Source of the DNA: Lachnospiraceae bacterium
Lineage (GTDB): Bacteria > Bacillota > Clostridia > Lachnospirales > Lachnospiraceae
DNA: 39,092 bases
Direction of reading: 5' to 3'
Assembly: GCA_003446735.1 (NCBI GenBank)
Contig: DMCJ01000136.1
Location: forward strand, 1-39,092
A program made the translations under genes and the position numbers. Shown here piece after piece: positions 1 to 8,414 of this stretch. Position 1 is the stretch's first letter. Every line of letters begins with the position of its first letter. The notes under the pieces are model-generated. The model made no database searches and was not told the origin of the DNA. It saw only the letters and a list, made by a program, of their open reading frames with translations.

Positions 1-1110
1 GACACCGCTTTTCCCGCTGTACATTGGGTCATGATGGGATTAAATCCGACAGGCTCGTTCACGCCGGCCGATGAGGCATATACGATGGGATTTGAGGGAA
101 GAGAGGCAAAGAAAGAGGGCGATATGCGCCTCTTAAAAGAGCGTGCTAAAGAGCTTGGGCCGGGCGGGATCGCCAAACTGTACATGGATAAATTATCCGG
201 GACTTTTGCCGACGGAGCGGGAGGATACCATTCCGAACTTTCACTGAGCAGGGACTACGGCATATTATGGAAATATGTATACGGGACGCACAGGGATTAT
301 ATCCTTCTTTTAACTCAGCTTTTCTATCTTGCGTCTCTTTTTATGAGCTTATACATTGTTATTAACTTTATCAAAAAGGACATTTCGCCCGAGGCCTTTG
401 TGATCATGCTTTTTGTGCTCGGGAGCTTTTTCTTTCAGATGATATGGGAGGCCGGTACGATATACAGCATCGGGATCTATCCTTATGTTTTTGCTCTTTG
501 TGTATTGGGACTGAATGCAAAAAAGGAAGGCGAGGCGCGTAAAGAAGAAAATGACGATGTAAGAAAGCCGGGATTCAGATACGGTAATAAGTCAGGCTTC
601 TTCATCTCGGCTGCAGGCTTTATAGCGCTCATTGCAGTACACTTGAGGTATCCGAGGGAATCTGTTATCGTAAGTGTAGATCAGTTCCTGTTCCAGGCAA
701 ATGATCCCATAGCCTTATCCGATGGCATGGAAATAAAGCAGAGCTTTGTAAGCGATAAGGATTTTTCGATCATTTCTTTAAAGGCCAGGAATTTTGAAGG
801 TCAGTTTAATGACTCCGTTTATGAGGTAAGTCTTAAGGACGGAAACGGTGATCTCATAAAGACAAATGAGATATACGGGAAGGATATGACGGATTACGAA
901 TTTACGACCATGGATTTTGAAAACGTTCCCGGAGTTACCGATTATGAGATAAGCATCAAAAAAATAAGCGGAGAAAACGATCTTATATTTTTGTATTATG
1001 ATACGGGCCATACAGATGTGTATCCGAAAGGAAAGATGACCGGGATCACCGGAAGCGATACGGCGGATCTTACATTTGAGGTCTATGATAAGGAGGAACC
1101 CGGAGAGTGA
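1..1110 (+). CDS. Membrane glycosyltransferase-like protein, C-terminal part
   Basis: The reading frame is open from the first base, so the gene begins upstream of the window. The frame before the first ATG at 31 reads DTAFPAVHWV and runs on without a break, so that ATG is probably internal. The motif HWVMMGLNPTG resembles the loop and C-terminal region of polytopic GT39/PMT-like sugar transferases; this is family-pattern recognition, not a proven assignment. About three hydrophobic segments follow (roughly residues 90-115, 122-140 and 145-160 from the ATG at 31), then a charged stretch, one more hydrophobic segment (about 190-205), and a beta-rich C-terminal domain of about 150 residues probably outside the cell. 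The stop overlaps the next gene's GTG by 4 bp, indicating one operon. Probable role: transfer of a lipid-linked sugar at the outer face of the membrane. Confidence 0.6.
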   Translation, partial: DTAFPAVHWVMMGLNPTGSFTPADEAYTMGFEGREAKKEGDMRLLKERAKELGPGGIAKLYMDKLSGTFADGAGGYHSELSLSRDYGILWKYVYGTHRDYILLLTQLFYLASLFMSLYIVINFIKKDISPEAFVIMLFVLGSFFFQMIWEAGTIYSIGIYPYVFALCVLGLNAKKEGEARKEENDDVRKPGFRYGNKSGFFISAAGFIALIAVHLRYPRESVIVSVDQFLFQANDPIALSDGMEIKQSFVSDKDFSIISLKARNFEGQFNDSVYEVSLKDGNGDLIKTNEIYGKDMTDYEFTTMDFENVPGVTDYEISIKKISGENDLIFLYYDTGHTDVYPKGKMTGITGSDTADLTFEVYDKEEPGE

Positions 1111-2219
1111 AACGGGAAAGAGACGAAGGACTTGATGCCGTTAAGGGATTTGCGATAATCCTTGTGATGATTGGACATTGCATAATCCTAAACGGACTGC
1201 ATGATGAATATATATACGATGCGATCGCAGCGGTACAGATGCCGCTCTTTATGCTGATAAGCGGTTATATCACCGGCATGAAGAGGAGAAGCGCCCATCA
1301 TCCCGAAGAGGTTTCCGAAGAGGAGGATGAGAATATCATCCATACGGCAAAATATCTCCGTCCGGATAAAAAAGAATATACCGGGATCTTTTTAAGAAGG
1401 ACGTTGAAATATCTTCTGCCTTTCTTTTCATGGATGTTTATCACACATATCAAAAATTTTATCGAGGAGCTTAAGCTTCAGCTCTTTGCACTTGACAGAG
1501 GACTTTGGTTTTTGATGACGCTCTGGATAGTCACTGTTGTGTCAATGGTGGCCGAATTCTGCGCCGAAGAAGTTACCCACAGGCTCTGGAAAAACGAAAA
1601 AAAGAAACAGTATGAGAGGCTGTTTCTTATCGGTATAGACGTATATCTTTTTGTGACCGCGATAGTCTATTTCCTCTTCTTTTTACAGGAGAGGAGCGGT
1701 AATACTTTCTTAAGTCCGGCACTTACGATAAGGTACATGCCGTTTTACGTGCTCGGATTTTTGTGGGGTCTTTCGAATGTTACGATCAAGGCTGCAAGGG
1801 GTTCCGTCATAACGGTCGGAAGCTGCGCCTTCGTCTGTCTTATCGCGGCATTTGAAATGGTCGGCACTCCCGATCTTCCATCGCTCGTCATACAGATGGT
1901 GGCATCGCTTTGCGGAAGTCTTACGGTCTTTCTTATCATCAGGTATTATACCGGCGGTATATTTAAAAAAGCGCTGGCATTTGTCGGCGGATATACACTG
2001 GAGATATATGTCATACACTTCAGGTTTGCGCGTCTTCTGCGTATCGCGGAGAAAGGACTTATGCCGCTTACAAAAGAAGCTGTTGCCTGGGTCCTTGCTG
2101 CATTTGCTCTTATGAGTGTTCTTACGGCGGTTTCGATCTGGCTGATAAAGAAGGTAAAGATCGCGGATCTTATCCTCTTCGGGAATAACAGATACGGAAA
2201 AATAAATAAACCCCAGTAA
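1107..2219 (+). CDS. Acyltransferase 3 family membrane protein
   Basis: A 370-residue polytopic membrane protein that opens with the family signature RDEGLDAVKGFAIILVMIGH, which carries the conserved histidine of acyltransferase-3 (OafA/WecH-like) proteins. About ten hydrophobic segments are spread along the length, and the size is normal for a family member lacking an extra SGNH domain. These enzymes usually move acetyl or another small acyl group onto exported sugars; the substrate here cannot be read from sequence. The start is GTG, overlapping the previous stop as GTGA, with an AAGGAGG ribosome site at 1090-1096. A loop rich in charged residues (about residues 50-85) separates early membrane segments and is somewhat long. 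It probably decorates the surface polysaccharide made by neighbouring genes. Confidence 0.8.
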   Translation: MKRERDEGLDAVKGFAIILVMIGHCIILNGLHDEYIYDAIAAVQMPLFMLISGYITGMKRRSAHHPEEVSEEEDENIIHTAKYLRPDKKEYTGIFLRRTLKYLLPFFSWMFITHIKNFIEELKLQLFALDRGLWFLMTLWIVTVVSMVAEFCAEEVTHRLWKNEKKKQYERLFLIGIDVYLFVTAIVYFLFFLQERSGNTFLSPALTIRYMPFYVLGFLWGLSNVTIKAARGSVITVGSCAFVCLIAAFEMVGTPDLPSLVIQMVASLCGSLTVFLIIRYYTGGIFKKALAFVGGYTLEIYVIHFRFARLLRIAEKGLMPLTKEAVAWVLAAFALMSVLTAVSIWLIKKVKIADLILFGNNRYGKINKPQ

Positions 2220-2232
2220 AAGCGGTTTATTT
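2204..2232 (+). terminator. Possible weak terminator hairpin
   Basis: A 9 bp perfect inverted repeat (AAATAAACC at 2204-2212, GGTTTATTT at 2224-2232) with an 11-base loop spans the stop codon of the acyltransferase gene. The stem is AT-rich and only a short T run follows, so termination is likely inefficient. It abuts the next promoter's -35. Confidence 0.35.
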
Positions 2233-2260
2233 GCGAAGCATCCCCAATATGTGGTATACT
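2231..2260 (+). promoter_or_regulatory. Promoter for malQ
   Basis: TTGCGA (2231-2236), 18 bp spacer, TATACT (2255-2260), with an extended -10 TG one base upstream of the hexamer. It lies just upstream of malQ, which has a GGAGG ribosome site at about 2279-2283. Confidence 0.6.
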
Positions 2261-2291
2261 GTGCTCTATAAGATGATCGGAGGATAAGACG

Positions 2292-3815
2292 ATGAGAGAG
2301 AGCGGGATCTTATTTCCCATATTTTCACTTGCATCTAAATTCGGTATAGGAAGTTTTTCGAAAGAAGCATATGACTTCGTTGATTTTCTGTATGAGTCGG
2401 GACAGGGATTCTGGCAGATACTTCCCGTCGGACCGACGGGATTCGGCGATTCACCTTATCAGCCTTTTTCCGCTTTTGCGGGGAATCCATATTTTATATC
2501 CCCTGAAAAGCTCATAGAAGAAGGCTTTCTGACATGTGACGAAGCCAATTCATTTGATTTTGGCGGAAATGTCGAGAGAGTGGATTACGGCGCTTTATAT
2601 GAAAATAGGGAAAAGCTCCTTAAAAAGGCATATGAGAGATTTTCGGACAGGGTACGGAACGATAAGGAACTTAAAAAAGCATATACGGATTTTATCAAAA
2701 AAGAGGAATTCTGGCTTAAGGATTACGCTCTTTTTACGGCGATAAAAAAGACGCAGGACGGAAAGAGCTGGCTTGACTGGGAAGCTCCTTTAAAAAAGAG
2801 AGATGCAAAAGCCATAGCTGCAAAGGAAAAAGAACTTAAGGAAGAGACCGATCTTATCTCTTTCATCCAGTTTGAATTTGATAAACAGCTTCGTGCATTA
2901 AGAGAATATGCAAACAAAAAGAATGTCAAGATAATAGGTGATCTGCCTTTTTATGTGTCCCTGGACAGTGCGGATGCATGGTCGCATCCCGAAGTCTTCC
3001 GGATGAATAAGGACTTAACGCCCAAGGTGGTCGCAGGCTGTCCGCCCGATGCTTTCTCGCGTACGGGACAGCTTTGGGGCAATCCGATATATGACTGGAA
3101 AGCGTTAAAGAAAGACGATTACAGCTGGTGGGTACACCGCATAGAGAGAAACTACGAATTCTATGATGTGATAAGGATAGACCATTTCCACGGATTCTGC
3201 GAATACTATGCGATCCCCTACGGTGATGAGACTGCGGAAAAAGGAAAGAACGAAAAAGGACCCGGTATCGATCTGTTTGATTCACTTAAAAAGCAGTTGG
3301 GAGAGCTTAAGATCATCGCAGAGGATCTCGGGAATAATACACCCGAGAACGAAAAGCTCCTTAAGGATACAGGCTTCCCCGGCATGAAGGTTCTGCAGTA
3401 CGGCTTTACCAGCTGGGACAGCTACTACGTAAATCACAGACATATAAATAACTGCGTTGTCTATACGGGAACCCATGACAACACTCCTACCATGGCGTGG
3501 GCTATGGAGATTAATGACGGCGAAAGGGATTTCGCCAGAAGATATATCAATTCGATGAACACGGATTTCGGCGGATTCGTATGGGATATCATAAGGGAAG
3601 CATACAGATCGGTTGCCGATCTTTGCATCGTCCCTCTTCAGGATTATCTTTGCTTTGGAAAGGAAGCGAGGATAAACACACCCGGAGTTTCGGACGGAAA
3701 CTGGCAGTGGAGATTAAAGCCTGACTTTTTGTCAAAGGATCTGTCAAGAAGTATCAGAGGTCTTACCGAATTATACGGAAGAATACCGAAGGAGCCCGAA
3801 AAGGAGAATGAGTAA
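2292..3815 (+). CDS. malQ: 4-alpha-glucanotransferase (amylomaltase)
   Basis: Cytoplasmic GH77 enzyme that moves alpha-1,4-glucan segments between maltooligosaccharides, releasing glucose and building longer chains for phosphorylase. At 507 residues it is the usual length for the short bacterial form. The opening ESGILFPIFSL and the substrate loop GDLPFYVSLDSADAW are typical. The catalytic set is complete: nucleophile Asp in RIDHFHGF (about residue 296), acid/base Glu in IAEDLG (about 343), and the transition-state Asp in YTGTHDNTPTM (about 396). The ATG at 2292 follows GGAGG at a good distance. The gene ends inside the start of the following GT2 gene (8 bp overlap), which is an unusual coupling of glycogen or maltodextrin metabolism to a surface-glycan glycosyltransferase. 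Confidence 0.95.
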   Translation: MRESGILFPIFSLASKFGIGSFSKEAYDFVDFLYESGQGFWQILPVGPTGFGDSPYQPFSAFAGNPYFISPEKLIEEGFLTCDEANSFDFGGNVERVDYGALYENREKLLKKAYERFSDRVRNDKELKKAYTDFIKKEEFWLKDYALFTAIKKTQDGKSWLDWEAPLKKRDAKAIAAKEKELKEETDLISFIQFEFDKQLRALREYANKKNVKIIGDLPFYVSLDSADAWSHPEVFRMNKDLTPKVVAGCPPDAFSRTGQLWGNPIYDWKALKKDDYSWWVHRIERNYEFYDVIRIDHFHGFCEYYAIPYGDETAEKGKNEKGPGIDLFDSLKKQLGELKIIAEDLGNNTPENEKLLKDTGFPGMKVLQYGFTSWDSYYVNHRHINNCVVYTGTHDNTPTMAWAMEINDGERDFARRYINSMNTDFGGFVWDIIREAYRSVADLCIVPLQDYLCFGKEARINTPGVSDGNWQWRLKPDFLSKDLSRSIRGLTELYGRIPKEPEKENE

Positions 3816-5916
3816 TCCCATAAAGGACTGGTATTTTAAATACATGATAGCAAAGTGCCATAAGAGATACGACGAAGAGCTTCGGCGCTTCTCGGATCCT
3901 TACGGCATGTGGATCCAGGCAAATGAGGATCCTTCACAGACGGCTCGGGGTGCCCATCAGGACCCGAGGCGTTTTCGTGTATTTGTTTTGGAAGATTTCA
4001 TAAAGATCATGAGGGAGCCCGAAGAGATAAATGAGGGCTGGCTTGCCGTAAAGATCAATCCCGGATGGATAAGCGAACCGTCCGATAAATGGAGTGATTT
4101 CTTTTCGGAAGACGGACCGAGGACTCCAACGGCGCTCATCTTCGGAGACGAAGATACACAGGACATAGAGAGTAAACGAAGGAGCGGAGCCTGGTTTAAA
4201 CCGGACGACAGCCCCGAGACTCTTTTGTCCTTTTTTTATTACGGAAGCCTTGTACTGCTCCGTGGGAGCCTTGTAAAAGAGTCGCTCTCGACTTACGCTC
4301 CCTGTTATGACAAAAAGGAACTTGAGACATTAAAAAATGCCGATCCGGTAAAGGCGGACAGGCTCATCTTATATGATTTCATTCTCCATTATACCGAGGA
4401 AGCATATGCGAAGGGATATAAGGTGAGGCGTATCCCGGAAGTGCTTTTCCATGCCGATGGAGTCGGTGTGTTCTTAGAAGATCCCGAAGGCGATGAATAT
4501 GTAAATCCCGATGCTTACTGGGGATATGAGCCCGAATATAATGCATGCAAGATAGCTGCGATAAGGCGAAGGGGGATGGGCGCATATATAAGAGGCATAC
4601 CGAGGGGCAATAAGATATACTGCGTTCCCGTTTACGAACTTCCCGAGGATAAGCCCGAGATATCGGTCATAATCCCGTCTAAGGATCATCCCGAGCTTGT
4701 TATAAAACGACTCGATGAGCTTCGAAACAGGATGAACTATGACAATATGGAGATCATCGTGGTCGATAACGGCAGTAACGATGAGAACAGACAGATCCTC
4801 TGTGAAGCCCAGGCGGAATACAGATTTATCTACATGTATGAGGAGGCGGAATTCAATTTCGCTGCCATGTGCAATAAGGGAGCTGAAAAATCAAAAGGAG
4901 AATTCCTTTTATTCTTAAATGATGATGTCGAGATAACACAGCCCGATTTCATAACCACGCTCGTGGGTCAGGCTATGGCGCCGGGAATAGGCGCAGTGGG
5001 CGCAAAGCTCCTGTATCCCGACAGAAGGATACAGCATGTCGGAGTTACGGAAATGGCCGTAGGCCCTGCCCACAAACTGGTCGGAGCCCCTGACGACGAT
5101 AAGGATTATTACTACGGAAAGAACGTTTTAAACCATAATGTCATAGCTGTTACTGCCGCCTGTCTTATGGTAAATGCTGAAGTATTCTTCGGTGCCGGAG
5201 GCTTTTATGAAGAGCTTAAGATAAGCTATAACGATGTGGATTTCTGTTTTATGCTCCATGAATCCGGATATCGCAATGTCGTAAGGAACGATGCCGTGGC
5301 GATCCATCATGAGAGCATATCGAGAGGCGATGACAGGAAGGATACCTTAAAGTGGAAAAGGCTTTTAAGGGAATCGGCCATCCTTAAAGAAAGGCATCCC
5401 CACACAATAGATAACGATCCTTTTTACAACCCGAATCTCGCAGGCTACAAGCCCAGATATCTTTGCAGTTATGAATATCCGTATGAGCAGCGTTTTAACA
5501 CTCTTTTGCCCGAGGCCTTAGAAGATGATATCAAGAGTGAATGGTACAATAACTGCCTTACGATAACGCTTGAACACTGCGGACTTCAGAGGAAGCTTTC
5601 GGAGGATGAGGAGGATATCTATCTTATCGAAGGCTGGGCCTATGTTCTCGGTATGGATTCATCGAGATACGAAAGAAGTCTGATACTTACGTTTAACGAT
5701 GAAGAGATCCTGACAGTCCCGATATATACGAGGAATCGTCCCGAGGTCGTGGACATATTGCCGGACGAGTCTCATGTGGGTCTTACGGGATTTGTCGTAA
5801 GGATAAAAAGAAACGATCTTAAGCGCGGGGAGTACAGAGTGGGTCTGCTTTATAAGGATCAGTGTTCGAGGCAGAGACTGTATAAAGAGTGTGAAAAAGT
5901 GTTGTATGTAGACTGA
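3808..5916 (+). CDS. GT2 glycosyltransferase with degenerate N-terminal GT domain
   Basis: A 702-residue cytoplasmic or membrane-associated glycosyltransferase. Residues about 100-215 look like the second half of a GT2 domain: GDEDTQDIE resembles the usual DED metal-site segment, followed by WFKPDDSPETLLSFFYYG. The nucleotide-binding first half seen in relatives is missing or unrecognisable. A complete GT2 domain follows from about residue 284 (EISVIIPSKDHPELV, VVDNGSNDENRQ, acidic metal site LFLNDDVEI, then the acceptor-side segment ISYNDVDFCF). Residues about 540-702 form a beta-rich tail of unknown role. The family commonly includes rhamnosyltransferases and other surface-polymer transferases; donor and acceptor are not determined. 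Translation starts 8 bp inside malQ, with AAGGAG just upstream, so the two are translationally coupled. Confidence 0.85.
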   Translation: MSNPIKDWYFKYMIAKCHKRYDEELRRFSDPYGMWIQANEDPSQTARGAHQDPRRFRVFVLEDFIKIMREPEEINEGWLAVKINPGWISEPSDKWSDFFSEDGPRTPTALIFGDEDTQDIESKRRSGAWFKPDDSPETLLSFFYYGSLVLLRGSLVKESLSTYAPCYDKKELETLKNADPVKADRLILYDFILHYTEEAYAKGYKVRRIPEVLFHADGVGVFLEDPEGDEYVNPDAYWGYEPEYNACKIAAIRRRGMGAYIRGIPRGNKIYCVPVYELPEDKPEISVIIPSKDHPELVIKRLDELRNRMNYDNMEIIVVDNGSNDENRQILCEAQAEYRFIYMYEEAEFNFAAMCNKGAEKSKGEFLLFLNDDVEITQPDFITTLVGQAMAPGIGAVGAKLLYPDRRIQHVGVTEMAVGPAHKLVGAPDDDKDYYYGKNVLNHNVIAVTAACLMVNAEVFFGAGGFYEELKISYNDVDFCFMLHESGYRNVVRNDAVAIHHESISRGDDRKDTLKWKRLLRESAILKERHPHTIDNDPFYNPNLAGYKPRYLCSYEYPYEQRFNTLLPEALEDDIKSEWYNNCLTITLEHCGLQRKLSEDEEDIYLIEGWAYVLGMDSSRYERSLILTFNDEEILTVPIYTRNRPEVVDILPDESHVGLTGFVVRIKRNDLKRGEYRVGLLYKDQCSRQRLYKECEKVLYVD

Positions 5917-5930
5917 AAAAAGGGTATAAT
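5902..5930 (+). promoter_or_regulatory. Promoter for the HTH regulator gene
   Basis: TTGTAT (5902-5907), 17 bp spacer, TATAAT (5925-5930). The -35 lies inside the last codons of the upstream GT2 gene. The predicted transcript would start near 5937 and carry a short leader with a GGAGGG ribosome site. Confidence 0.65.
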
Positions 5931-5976
5931 AAAGCTGTGTTTACAGGGAAATAGAATGACATTGGAGGGCGGAAGC

Positions 5977-6315
5977 ATGACATCAAAGGAAAAATCAATT
6001 GTGTTAAAAGAGGAGATACTTAAGCAGTATAAAAGCATAAGAAAATTTGCCATCGAAATGAACATCCCTTACAGCACAATGGTCACCGCCTTAGAGCGCG
6101 GAATAGAAGGGATGGCTTACGGAACGGTAGTAAGGATATGTGAAAAGCTTAATTTAAATCCGATCTCCTTCAGACCCCTGGAAGGGGCTACAGTCTCCGA
6201 GCAGCTTCTGGAGAACCAGGTGATGAGCGGATATCTAAAGCTCAATAAGACCGGAAGAGAGCGGGTTCTGGAGGTTATGGAGGATTTTGCATCACTTGAA
6301 AAATACCGGGCATGA
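5977..6315 (+). CDS. Small helix-turn-helix DNA-binding protein
   Basis: A predicted 112-residue XRE/Cro-like regulator. The segment YKSIRKFAIEMNIPYSTMV followed by ALERG and VVRICEKLNLNP has the layout of a five-helix HTH domain occupying about residues 10-65. The C-terminal part (LNKTGRERVLEVMEDF) matches the short helical tail common in Lachnospiraceae HTH proteins. An upstream ATG at 5956 is in frame, but GGAGGG at 5964-5969 sits 7 bases before the ATG at 5977, so the shorter form is preferred. The gene has its own promoter and terminator and stands between two polysaccharide gene groups, so it may regulate one of them; no operator was identified. Confidence 0.75.
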   Translation: MTSKEKSIVLKEEILKQYKSIRKFAIEMNIPYSTMVTALERGIEGMAYGTVVRICEKLNLNPISFRPLEGATVSEQLLENQVMSGYLKLNKTGRERVLEVMEDFASLEKYRA

Positions 6316-6337
6316 AAAGATGACTTTTTTAACACCG

Positions 6338-6363
6338 GGGAGCGCTGTCGGCGCTCCCTTTTA
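6338..6363 (+). terminator. Rho-independent terminator after the HTH gene
   Basis: Perfect 8 bp GC-rich stem GGGAGCGC (6338-6345) and GCGCTCCC (6351-6358), five-base loop, followed by TTTT. It ends the monocistronic HTH transcript before the rfbB promoter. Confidence 0.85.
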
Positions 6364-6365
6364 AC

Positions 6366-6395
6366 TTGCCTGTAAACCTATAGATGTGCTATAAT
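6366..6395 (+). promoter_or_regulatory. Promoter of the main polysaccharide operon (rfbB)
   Basis: TTGCCT (6366-6371), 18 bp spacer, TATAAT (6390-6395) with an extended -10 TG at 6387-6388. Transcription would begin near 6402, giving a leader of about 60 bases with AGGAG at 6451-6455 before rfbB. No riboswitch-like fold was recognised in this leader. Confidence 0.75.
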
Positions 6396-6462
6396 ACGGA
6401 TAAGTGTGTGCGTGTATCGAAAATGCCCGCAGACAACATAAAAAGCAATAAGGAGACTTAAT

Positions 6463-7539
6463 ATGAGAACATACCTTGTAACCGGCGGAGCAGGCTTTAT
6501 AGGCTCCAATTATATTCATTACATGTTTAAGAAATATGATAACGAGATAAGGATCATAAATGTGGATGCCCTTACCTATGCGGGTAACCTCGAAAACTTA
6601 AAAGAAGTCGAGGGAAGGGATAATTATACCTTCGTTAAGGCCGACATCACCGACAAGGATGCGATAGCAAAGATATTTGCCGAGAATGATATCGACCGTG
6701 TAGTTCATTTCGCGGCAGAGAGCCATGTAGACAGGAGTATAAAAAATCCCGAGGTCTTTGTTCAGACAAATGTGCTTGGTACAGCCGTAATGCTCAACTG
6801 CGCAAGGAATGCATGGGAAAAGGAAGACGGCACCTATCCCGCGGACAAGAAGTTCTTACATGTTTCCACCGACGAGGTTTACGGTTCGCTTGAGGAAGAC
6901 GGCGGATACTTCTACGAGACCACCCCTTATTCTCCTCACAGCCCCTATTCAGCTTCAAAGGCAAGTTCCGACATGCTCGTAAAGGCTTATATGGATACTT
7001 ATCATTTCCCTGCAAATATCACCAACTGCTCCAATAATTACGGGCCTTACCAGTTTCCTGAGAAGCTCATTCCGCTCATCATCAACAATGCGCTTTCGGG
7101 AAAGAAGCTCCCTGTATACGGAGACGGAAAGAACGTCCGTGACTGGTTATATGTTGAGGACCATGCAAAGGCTATCGATATGGTCCAGGAAAAGGGAAGA
7201 CTCTTTGAAACATACAATGTCGGAGGTCATAACGAAAAGCAGAATATAGAGATAGTCAAGATAATAATCGCGACCTTAAGAGAGGAACTCGATGATTCCG
7301 ATCCCAGAAAGGCTCACGTAACGGAAGATCTTATCACTTATGTTACGGACAGAAAGGGACATGACAGAAGATATGCGATCGCTCCCGACAAGATCAAGGC
7401 CGAGATAGGCTGGGAGCCAGAGACCATGTTCGCCGAAGGTATCAGAAAGACGATCAAATGGTATTTCGAGCACGGCGACTGGATGAAGAATGTGACAAGC
7501 GGTGATTATCAGAAGTATTACGAGGAGATGTACAAATGA
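6463..7539 (+). CDS. rfbB: dTDP-glucose 4,6-dehydratase
   Basis: Cytoplasmic short-chain dehydrogenase-type enzyme converting dTDP-glucose to dTDP-4-keto-6-deoxyglucose, the second step toward dTDP-rhamnose and other 6-deoxy sugars. The 358-residue length is typical. Visible motifs are the NAD-binding GGAGFIGSNY at the N-terminus, HVSTDEVYG with the catalytic acid region (about residues 130-138), and YSASKASSD carrying the YxxxK catalytic pair (about residues 165-170). PYQFPEKLIPL and GKNVRDWLYVEDH are also family signatures. The ATG follows AGGAG by 7 bases. The stop overlaps the start of rfbA (ATGA), so the two enzymes are made together, although in pathway order rfbA acts first. Confidence 0.96.
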   Translation: MRTYLVTGGAGFIGSNYIHYMFKKYDNEIRIINVDALTYAGNLENLKEVEGRDNYTFVKADITDKDAIAKIFAENDIDRVVHFAAESHVDRSIKNPEVFVQTNVLGTAVMLNCARNAWEKEDGTYPADKKFLHVSTDEVYGSLEEDGGYFYETTPYSPHSPYSASKASSDMLVKAYMDTYHFPANITNCSNNYGPYQFPEKLIPLIINNALSGKKLPVYGDGKNVRDWLYVEDHAKAIDMVQEKGRLFETYNVGGHNEKQNIEIVKIIIATLREELDDSDPRKAHVTEDLITYVTDRKGHDRRYAIAPDKIKAEIGWEPETMFAEGIRKTIKWYFEHGDWMKNVTSGDYQKYYEEMYK

Positions 7540-8414
7540 AAGGTATAATCTTAGCCGGAGGAAGCGGCACCAGGCTCTACCCTTTAACAAAAGCCATTTC
7601 AAAGCAGATAATGCCCGTATACGATAAGCCGATGATATATTATCCTTTATCGACTCTCATGCTGGCGAATATCAGGGACGTCCTTATCATTTCCACACCC
7701 AGGGATCTTCCGGTATTTAAGGAGCTTCTGGGAGACGGAAGCCAGCTTGGAATGTCATTTTCATATGCGGTGCAGGAGAGCCCCAGGGGTCTTGCCGATG
7801 CGTTCATCATAGGAGATAAATTCATAGGCGATGATGCCGCAGCCCTTGTCCTTGGAGATAACATCTTCTACGGACAGAGTTTCTCAAAGATGTTAAGAGA
7901 TACCTCCGCAAGGATCGAATCCGAAAAAGGTGCGACCATATTCGGATATTACGTCAGAGATCCCAGGGAATACGGAGTGGTTGAATTCGATGAGACCGGA
8001 AAGGCGATATCCATCGAAGAAAAGCCCGAGCATCCGAAGAGCAATTATGCCGTTCCCGGTCTTTATTTCTACGACAACGATGTTGTTGAGATAGCAAAGA
8101 ACGTAAAGCCTTCCGCAAGAGGAGAGATCGAGATAACAAGCATCAACAACGAATATTTAAGAAGAGGCACCTTAAAAGTCGAGACCATGGGAAGAGGTTT
8201 TGCATGGCTCGATACAGGTAATCACGACTCGCTCCTTGATGCCGCCGATTTCGTGGCTGCATTCCAGAAGAGGCAGGGCTTATACATCTCCTGTATCGAG
8301 GAGATAGCATATAAAAGAGGCTTCATAGGAAAGGAGCAGCTGTTAAAGCTTGCAGAGCCCCTTATGAAGACCGCTTACGGACAATATCTTACCGAGGTAG
8401 CTAATGGACTCTAG
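7536..8414 (+). CDS. rfbA: Glucose-1-phosphate thymidylyltransferase
   Basis: Cytoplasmic enzyme joining dTTP and glucose-1-phosphate to give dTDP-glucose and pyrophosphate. The 292-residue protein begins with MKGIILAGGSGTRLYPLT, the nucleotide-binding signature, followed by KQIMPVYDKPMIYYPLS, LVLGDNIFYG (about residue 108, metal and sugar binding) and VEEKP-like SIEEKPEHPKSNYAVPGLY. All are as expected for RmlA of the short class. It overlaps rfbB by 4 bp and the following GH25 gene by 11 bp, so it sits in the middle of a coupled set. The glucose-1-phosphate it uses could come from the phosphohexomutase encoded at 11759. The epimerase and reductase genes (rfbC, rfbD) for dTDP-rhamnose are not in this window. 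Confidence 0.96.
   Translation: MKGIILAGGSGTRLYPLTKAISKQIMPVYDKPMIYYPLSTLMLANIRDVLIISTPRDLPVFKELLGDGSQLGMSFSYAVQESPRGLADAFIIGDKFIGDDAAALVLGDNIFYGQSFSKMLRDTSARIESEKGATIFGYYVRDPREYGVVEFDETGKAISIEEKPEHPKSNYAVPGLYFYDNDVVEIAKNVKPSARGEIEITSINNEYLRRGTLKVETMGRGFAWLDTGNHDSLLDAADFVAAFQKRQGLYISCIEEIAYKRGFIGKEQLLKLAEPLMKTAYGQYLTEVANGL

Noticed and set aside
5956..5976. Upstream ATG for the HTH gene
   Set aside because: The ribosome site GGAGGG lies after this ATG and correctly positions the ATG at 5977.
6396..6462. Possible riboswitch in the rfbB leader
   Set aside because: The leader is only about 60 bases and no stable or known fold was seen.
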